This document shows positions 58,090 to 64,000 of a DNA stretch of 64,000 bases, in pieces. The translations under genes and the position numbers were made by a program. The number at the start of each line of letters is the position of its first letter. Position 1 is the first letter of the stretch. This DNA is from Parasponia andersonii. Taxonomy: Eukaryota > Streptophyta > Magnoliopsida > Rosales > Cannabaceae. The stretch covers positions 1,063,062-1,127,061 of the forward strand of contig JXTB01000062.1 of assembly GCA_002914805.1 (NCBI GenBank), given 5' to 3'. The notes under the pieces were generated by a model. It was not told the origin of the DNA. It was given only the letters and a program-made list of their open reading frames with translations, and did not search any database.

Positions 58090-60120
58090 TAAAAAAAATC
58101 TAAATTTAGATCCAAAATGACAAAAGCGTGGCTACCATATTTTGTTTTTGCAAAATATGATAACATTTGCCACCTCTCAATAATTCCACAATATTAATAA
58201 CAAGCACTCTCTTGACAAAGTTATATGAACGAGAGTTTATCGAAGAAACAATATTGAGGGAAGTACACTCGACCAACAGAATAACATGCCTTAATTTGAG
58301 CAAGGAGTAGAGCTACTCTCGTAGCCAATAAATCAGCCTAAAAATTTGATGAGGCATCTTAAAAAGGCCCTGTTGCAAAAAGAACCATTGATCCCACATG
58401 GTCTCATATCATCGCCCAAACCCTACCGAGCTATTTTTATTTGATACCATATCAATATTCAGCTTCAGAGTCCTAACACAAGGAGGTTTCCAACGTTTGT
58501 TAGTCGATGGAGGTCGCGAAAGCTTTAGGGGGGAAATAGTAGAAATCACCCAACTAAGTAGAGCGCGGTTTGCAGAGTCTATGATGTCCTCAGAGGTAAC
58601 TAATTTATTCTGAAAAATAAGACTGTTTCGTTTACCCCAGAGACAATGCATAATATAGAAGAAAATTTATAACTCCTTTTCATTAAGCTTTTTAGCTGCA
58701 AAGAGACAAAGACCACTAACTGAATAGCTGTGAATACCTGCAATCTTTGGCCAAATTGAGCTTCAGTGCCAAATATCCTTAGTCATAGAGCAAAGCCAGA
58801 AAGCATAATAATTTATTTCAATAGAATCTTTATACCATGGGCAGAATAGAGGGCATTGAATTTGTTATTTTGCTAAGTTAGAATGGGTGAGCAAAACATC
58901 CAAGAAATCTGCCACATATAAATCTGAATTTTGCTTGGGAGTTTCAGTTTCCAAAGACGACGCCACCAAAGAGAATCCATCCCAACATCAGATTGACCAC
59001 AGTCAGTGGTACATTAGATAGCCAAACAATATCCTGACTTTACCGTATATAACCCTAAGGAATCATAATGCCAAATGACAACATCCTCATGATGGTTCAA
59101 ACTCAAAGGGATACCTTTAATTAGACCAAACTCAAAGGGATACCTTTAATTAGCTCTCATCAATCGATAGAAAAACTTAGTCTAGGAAATCAATATTCCA
59201 CCGTCCATCCAATATAAAGTTGGAGACATACTAAGGGGTAGTACTAGTGAAATCTAGAGTCATAGGCTTAAAGGAATTCAGTCGAGGAAGCCACGGATCT
59301 TGGAAAATGTGAATATTTGAACCACTGCCCACCCTATATCGAGTGTCTTATTTAATGAGCGTCCGACCCCAAAGGATGCTCTGCCAAACAAAAGAAGCCG
59401 AATTAGTTGTTGTAGCTTCGAGGAAGGATGAATTATTGTAGCATTTTCCTTTACGAACTTTAGCCCTAAAAGAGTCATGATAATGAAGAATACGCCAAGC
59501 TTGCTTTACAACCATTGCCTGATTGAAAGAGCTGAGAGAATGAAAGCCCATTCCTCCAATATTCTTTGGCTTGCACATACACTGCCAACTAACCTAATGA
59601 ATATAATAGCTGACATTTGAACCTTCTCACAAAACTTAGTAATGGTTACTTTTAATTCCTTACAGAAAATTATTACAAGCTTAAAAATACTCATAGTATA
59701 AGTGGGGGTGGCTTGCACGACTACTTTAATTAGAACTTCCTTTCCTCCAATAGAAAATAATCAGCCTTGCCAACTTCTGAGTTTCTTCTATACCTTTTCT
59801 TTAATCCTGTTGAAAATTCGCCGTTTATTCTGACCAACTAAAATGGGGTGCCCAAAATACTTGTCATGAGAATGAGACTCATTCAGATCCAACATATTTA
59901 GGATGAGAAGTCTGAGATCATCTTGAACATTTGGGGAAATCCTGATGGTCGATTTTCCCATGTTCACCATTTGTCAAAAACTTCCTGATAAAGCTGTAAA
60001 AGTCGTCTCATCGTAATGCACTTTTATAGATTTGCCTTATAGAAAATAAGGCTATCATCTGTAAATAACAAGTGACTGACAATAGGATTAGGTCAGGAAC
60101 ATGCAAAACCACATAAAGCA
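58090..60120 (-). mobile_element. LINE (non-LTR retrotransposon) relic
   Basis: In several minus-strand frames: SHLLFTDDSLIFYKAN (reverse transcriptase catalytic FADD-type box, near 60060), MGKSTIRISPNVQDDL, QATPTYTMSIFKL, CKPKNIGGMGFHSLSSFNQA, VVKQAWRIL, SFVWQSILWGRTLIK, then CLWGKRNSLIFQNKL and LKLNIDMV (RNase H start, near 58640-58450). The order matches the C-terminal half of plant LINE ORF2. Stops and frameshifts abound. Its upstream part is cut off at 60120 by the Copia LTR. Confidence 0.85.
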
Positions 60121-60702
60121 TGTTGAATAAATCAACAATTGCAGCTCACCAACTAGCCGTAATAAGAATAGTGAAAAGATAGCCGTAATAGGAATAGTAA
60201 AAGTTGTAATAGAAATAGTAAAAAGGGTAGCCGCAATAAGAATAGTACAAAGGGCAGCCGCAATAGCAATAGTGAAAAGAGCTACCGCAATAGCAATACT
60301 AAAAGATGGTGTTCATACTACCTTTCAAGTTCTATAAATACGGAGGGCTTCATCACTTATTTTGCATCCCATTCTAAATCCTCTTCCTTTCTAAAAGAGA
60401 ATTTAAGCCTAGGAATTTCTCTTAATGTCCCACTTGTTTTCTCCTAAATTATTTAGAAAGAGTGTTTTCTCCTATTTCAAGACAGAGAGAGGTTCATTTG
60501 TTCTCTCCTTGTATTTAGAGAGAATTGAGTTGTAATCTCCTTTTCATAGTGAAATTCTTCACAGCCTTATCCGTGGATGTAGCTTAAATTGGGTGAACCA
60601 CATTAATTCTTTTGTGTGCCTTATTTTTTTTATTTAATCCAAATTTTCTCAACTCATATTTTAGCTGTGTGTTATCGCTTCCGCAAAGCCGATCTCCTAA
60701 CA
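60121..60702 (+). repeat. 5' LTR of the interrupted Copia element
   Basis: 582 bp. Imperfect repeats of about 25-30 bp (AGCCG(T/C)AATA(A/G)(G/C)AATAGT) fill about 60155-60305. A TATA-like CTATAAATA lies at about 60332-60340. Confidence 0.88.
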
Positions 60703-60703
60703 G

Positions 60704-60715
60704 TGGTATCAAAGC
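60704..60715 (+). promoter_or_regulatory. Primer-binding site of the interrupted Copia element
   Basis: TGGTATCAAAGC, one base from the initiator tRNA-Met complement TGGTATCAGAGC, 1 bp after the LTR. Confidence 0.85.
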
Positions 60716-60817
60716 TATTAGTTGGAGTACTATTCACGTATACGGTATCATTCACATATATGGTACTGTTCACATATATTGAAATGGTGGTAACTGAACA
60801 AATCGTGGTGAACAAAA

Positions 60818-61560
60818 ATGGCGGCAAAATATGATATTGAGAAGTTTAATGGGAGTAATTTCTCTTTATAGAAAATGAAGATAAAGGCAATCTTGAGAAA
60901 AGATAATTGCCTAACAGCAATTGGGGAAAGGCCTGCTGAGATTACTGATAATACAAGGTGGGATGAGATGGATAGCAATGTTGTCGCTAACTTACATTTG
61001 GCACTAGTAGATGGAGTCATGTCGAGCATTGAGGAGAAGAAGTCAACCAAGGAGATATGGGATTCACTGACAAAGTTGTATCAGGCTAAGTCGTTTCACA
61101 ACAAAATTTTCTTGAAGAGAAGACTTTATACCCTTCGGATGGCAGAATTAACAACGGTGACCGACCACATCAACACTCTATTCTCACAGCTCACAACAAT
61201 GGAGCATAAAATAGAGGATAATGAACGTGCAAAAATCTTACTTCAGAGTCTACCTGATTCGTATGATCAACTTATCATAAATGTGACCAGCAATGCTACA
61301 ACTCTAGTTTTCAACGATCTTACAGCTGCTATTCTCGAAGAAAAAAAATCGGCATAAGAATAAGGAAAACAGATTAGCAAGTTTACAGCAAGTAGAGGCT
61401 TTGACAATGAGAGGGAGATCAACGAAACATGGCCCCAGTGGGAGTCAGAGTCATGTAGATCAAAGTCAAGAAGTAAGAAGAATGTCAAGTGTTATCACTG
61501 TGGCAAGAAAGAGCATGTCAAAAGAGAGTGTTGGCAACTCAAGAAGAATGGAGATTCCAG
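60818..61560 (+). pseudogene. Copia gag with zinc knuckle
   Basis: It starts MAAKYDIEKFNGSNFSL and then meets a TAG in place of a conserved Trp (position 18). It continues KMKIKAILRKDNCLTAIG, EIWDSLTKLYQAKSFHNKIF and LLQSLPDSYDQLIINVTS. An A-run shifts the frame near 61345, after which the zinc knuckle CYHCGKKEHVKREC follows (about 61490-61535). It is thus broken by one stop and at least one frameshift. Confidence 0.88.
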
Positions 61561-61599
61561 AAGGAAGGACCCCGAGTCATCAAATACTCAGGAGAATGT

Positions 61600-62342
61600 T
61601 GCAAATACTTCAGATGATGGAGAAATCCTATATAGTGAAACATCAACAATTTCTAAGGACAGACAGCAGCTCACTGATATTTGGTTAGTGGATTCAGGAG
61701 CAACATGGCACATGACTTCTTAAAGAGAATGGTTTCATACATATGAACCTGTCTCTGGAGGATCTGTATTCATGGGTAATGATCATGCCTTAGAGATCAC
61801 TAGGGTTGGTACCATCAAGATAAAAATGTACGATGGCACTATTCATACTATTCAAGAGATGCGACATGTGAAAGGCCTGAAGAAAAATCTATTGTCTTTG
61901 GGACAATTAGATAACCTTAGTGGCAAAACTCATGCCGAGAATGGGATCATGAAGATTATGAATGGCGCGCTTGTAGTAATGAAAGCGGAGAAAATCACAG
62001 TGAATCTATGCATGCTTAAAAGAGATACACTGATGGAAGCGGAGGCATCAGTTGCTTCAACAAATTCTGGAGAAGAATCATCGATGATGTGGCATCGTAA
62101 ACTTGGCCATATATCGAAACAAGGCTTGAAGATTCTCTCTAAATGGAGGTTGATTCCTGGTCTCACAAAGGTATCTTTACCCTTTTGTGAGCATTGTGTC
62201 ACAAGCAAGCAACATAGATTAAAGTTTTGCACATCCAGTTCTGGAAGTAAAAAAGTTCTAGACTTGGTTCACTCTGATGTTTGGCAAGCACCGGTAATGT
62301 CCTTAGGAAGAGCTAGATACTTTGTATCTTTTATTGATGATC
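61600..62342 (+). pseudogene. Copia protease, pre-integrase and integrase start
   Basis: Protease IWLVDSGATWHMTS keeps the D-S-G active site but is followed by a stop. The 61772-62342 frame is open: MRHVKGLKKNLLSLGQLD, then the zinc-binding pre-integrase HRKLGHIS...CEHCVTSKQH (HHCC complete) and LDLVHSDVW and FVSFIDDLS of the integrase core. The frame leaves Copia sequence at 62343, with the interruption inside the integrase catalytic domain. Confidence 0.88.
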
Positions 62343-63627
62343 TGTCACGACCCAAACCCCAGGGTAGTGGCAGAAGGGAAAATTTTGAATTTTTTTTTCC
62401 TCCACAGTTCATAGTCACCAATAAACATAGACTGAAAAATTTTGAGAAAATTAAATTCTCAGATATGTAAATGAGCATCATTATTCATACTTCCATATCA
62501 CACTAGAATGACATATATAATTACAGATATTTTCAAATTAACATACTTAATAAGAATGCTACTAATATCCAAATATTTTACAAGACTTAAACTCGAGTCT
62601 TGTATTCACACTCCTAGCATTTCCAAGTCTTAAACTACAAATAAAAGATAACTTCTTATTCTGCTTGTTGACTGTCAATGTCACACTGGACTCCACCTGT
62701 GGAGAAAGTAGGGAGGGTAAGCATAAATTGCCTAGTAGGTTACCCAATTTCCCTTTTTGGAAAAATCTTTTATAAATCTCAAAATATCTGCATAGTTAGT
62801 AATACCGGAAAATATTTCTATAAATATTAAGGATTTAAACCATTTATAGAAAACTATGCTAAACCAAAACCAGATATACATCCGGGTTAAAACAGATAGA
62901 AAACCATAATAAAATAAGCATAGTGCACATCACATAAATCAACATATCACATAAGTTCTCATCCTCTCATCACAACTGGAGCAACTTATACTACATGTAT
63001 TGAGTACTCTCTGCCTGACATCTATCTCTGAAAACCGGAGGGACACCCATGTGTCAACTCTTACCGAAACGGAGGGGCACCGAATGCCTATGCCTACCGA
63101 ATAGAGATAGTCAGAAATCAAACCCCGTGCGGGTTTACAGGCTCTCACCGAAGGCGGGTGTACTACTCCGCCTACTACAATACCGTGATGCCTAAGACGA
63201 CTCTCATGCCTGACCGTATGAAATGTGCAATATATTTAAAGTCTCAAATAACCATGCAGTGTTTTGACATCCTAGAAATGCTCTGATTTTTTTTTTTTAA
63301 TTAAAATCCATTTTGTACTTTAAAATCCAAAGTACAGTTTCCATGGCTTTACCAAATTCCAAGTATACAAACTTGTACAAAACCATATTTAAAAATATTC
63401 AGAGCAGTCTACAATATTTCGCAAATTCATAGTTCATCAAAATAACTATTCAAATAATTCAATTTAATAAAATCACAAAATTTCATTTTTCAAGATAAAT
63501 TCCAATTTAAATGAAAATAATAGAAAACAAGGAAATTGAATCCCCTACCTTGAAATAGTGATTATGCTGAGCTAACGATGCTAGAAATATCCTCAATTGA
63601 TCACCCGTTTAGTGTTCGGACAGTTGT
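62343..63627 (-). repeat. Probable LTR in minus orientation (Gypsy-type end), left arm of an inverted pair
   Basis: The left boundary TGTCACGACCC is the reverse complement of GGGTCGTGACA, a 3' LTR terminus common in plant Gypsy elements (from recall). No primer-binding site lies next to it in the Copia sequence, so it is a 3' or solo LTR. About 1.28 kb, non-coding, with a compositional shift to GC-richer sequence at 63000-63210. Its last 340 nt form the left arm of the terminal palindrome. Confidence 0.6.
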
Positions 63628-64000
63628 TTTCGAGTCTCGTCACGTTCACTTGAAAAGTTGACAACTGTCCAAACACTAAACGGGTGATCAATTGAGGATA
63701 TTTCTAGCATCGTTAGCTCAACATAATCACTATTTCAAGGTAGGGGATTCAATTTCCTTGTTTTCTATTATTTTCATTTAAATTGGAATTTATCTTGAAA
63801 AATGAAATTTTGTGATTTTATTAAATTGAATTATTTGAATAGTTATTTTGATGAACTATGAATTTGTGAAATATTGTAGACTGCTCTGAATATTTTTAAA
63901 TATGGTTTTGTACAAGTTTGTATACTTGGAATTTGGTAAAGCCATGGAAACTGTACTTTGGATTTTAAAGTACAAAATGGATTTTAATTAAAAAAAAAAA
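63288..64000. repeat. Near-perfect palindrome: 340-nt arms, 33-nt loop, continuing past the window
   Basis: Arms 63288-63627 and 63661-64000 pair at a constant coordinate sum of 127288, so there are no indels. Reading the arms against each other I found only about three mismatches, all C/T or G/A. The loop is 63628-63660. Pairing is still intact at the last base of the window, so the true arms are longer. Confidence 0.95.

Larger units (their letters stand above)
60121..62342 (+). mobile_element. Ty1/Copia element, 5' portion, interrupted in integrase
   Basis: The LTR 60121-60702 (TGTTGAAT to CCTAACA) is followed by primer-binding site TGGTATCAAAGC. Then come gag, zinc knuckle, protease, pre-integrase and the start of integrase, ending at FIDDLS where a different repeat begins (62343). 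Its LTR has the same internal repeats as the gag-only element at 8093, so both belong to one family or sister families. Confidence 0.88.

Noticed and set aside
63288-64000. Palindrome as a sequencing or assembly hairpin artefact
   Set aside because: Not fully excluded, but the arms differ by context-specific C/T changes and have no indels, which fits real aged repeats better than a read-through error.

Overview
The window is eukaryotic plant nuclear DNA. Genes have GT-AG introns, encode plastid and vacuolar plant proteins, and sit in AT-rich, retrotransposon-filled intergenic DNA. The gene families and elements (Tat-lineage Ty3/Gypsy, Ty1/Copia, LINE, TRIM) fit a eudicot, probably a woody rosid, but the species cannot be told from the sequence. 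No RNA gene, CRISPR array or bacterial-type operon was seen.

Layout. 1-3.6 kb: AT-rich intergenic DNA with a complete TRIM mini-retroelement (2348-2751, target duplication GAGAT). 3.6-13.1 kb: a 2-oxoglutarate/Fe(II) dioxygenase cluster with one intact four-exon gene (+), a truncated tandem pseudogene (+), an exon-1 fragment (+) and an inverted decayed copy (-). A gag-only Copia element (8093-10607) sits between the last two and a LINE scrap lies in the inverted copy. 14.4-16.8 kb (-): a two-domain arogenate dehydrogenase gene (plastid tyrosine synthesis). 17.1-22.1 kb: a degenerate Copia element with an inverted 5' piece and an 847-bp internal tandem duplication. 24.3-28.9 kb (-): an intact eight-exon vacuolar H+-pyrophosphatase gene, 767 aa.

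29.9-40.8 kb (+) and 45.6-58.1 kb (-): two related Tat-lineage Gypsy elements in opposite orientation, about 4.8 kb apart. Each has a 3' non-coding region of tandem minisatellites and a long spliced antisense ORF between pol and the 3' LTR. The first lost most of gag-pol and then duplicated an LTR-gag-integrase block. The second keeps all pol domains but carries many stops. 58.1-62.3 kb: a LINE relic (-) cut by a Copia element (+), which is itself cut inside its integrase.

62.3-64.0 kb: the invader of that integrase begins with the reverse complement of a typical LTR 3' end and runs into a near-perfect palindrome (340-nt arms seen, 33-nt loop) that continues past the window edge. This is best read as two LTRs in head-to-head inversion.

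Three host genes look functional: the dioxygenase (specialised metabolism), the arogenate dehydrogenase (tyrosine) and the V-PPase (vacuole acidification). They do not form a pathway together. Everything else is mobile-element DNA, pseudogenes or AT-rich spacer. The most unusual structures are the terminal palindrome, the spliced antisense ORF kept in both Tat elements, and the deletion-then-duplication history of the first Tat element.
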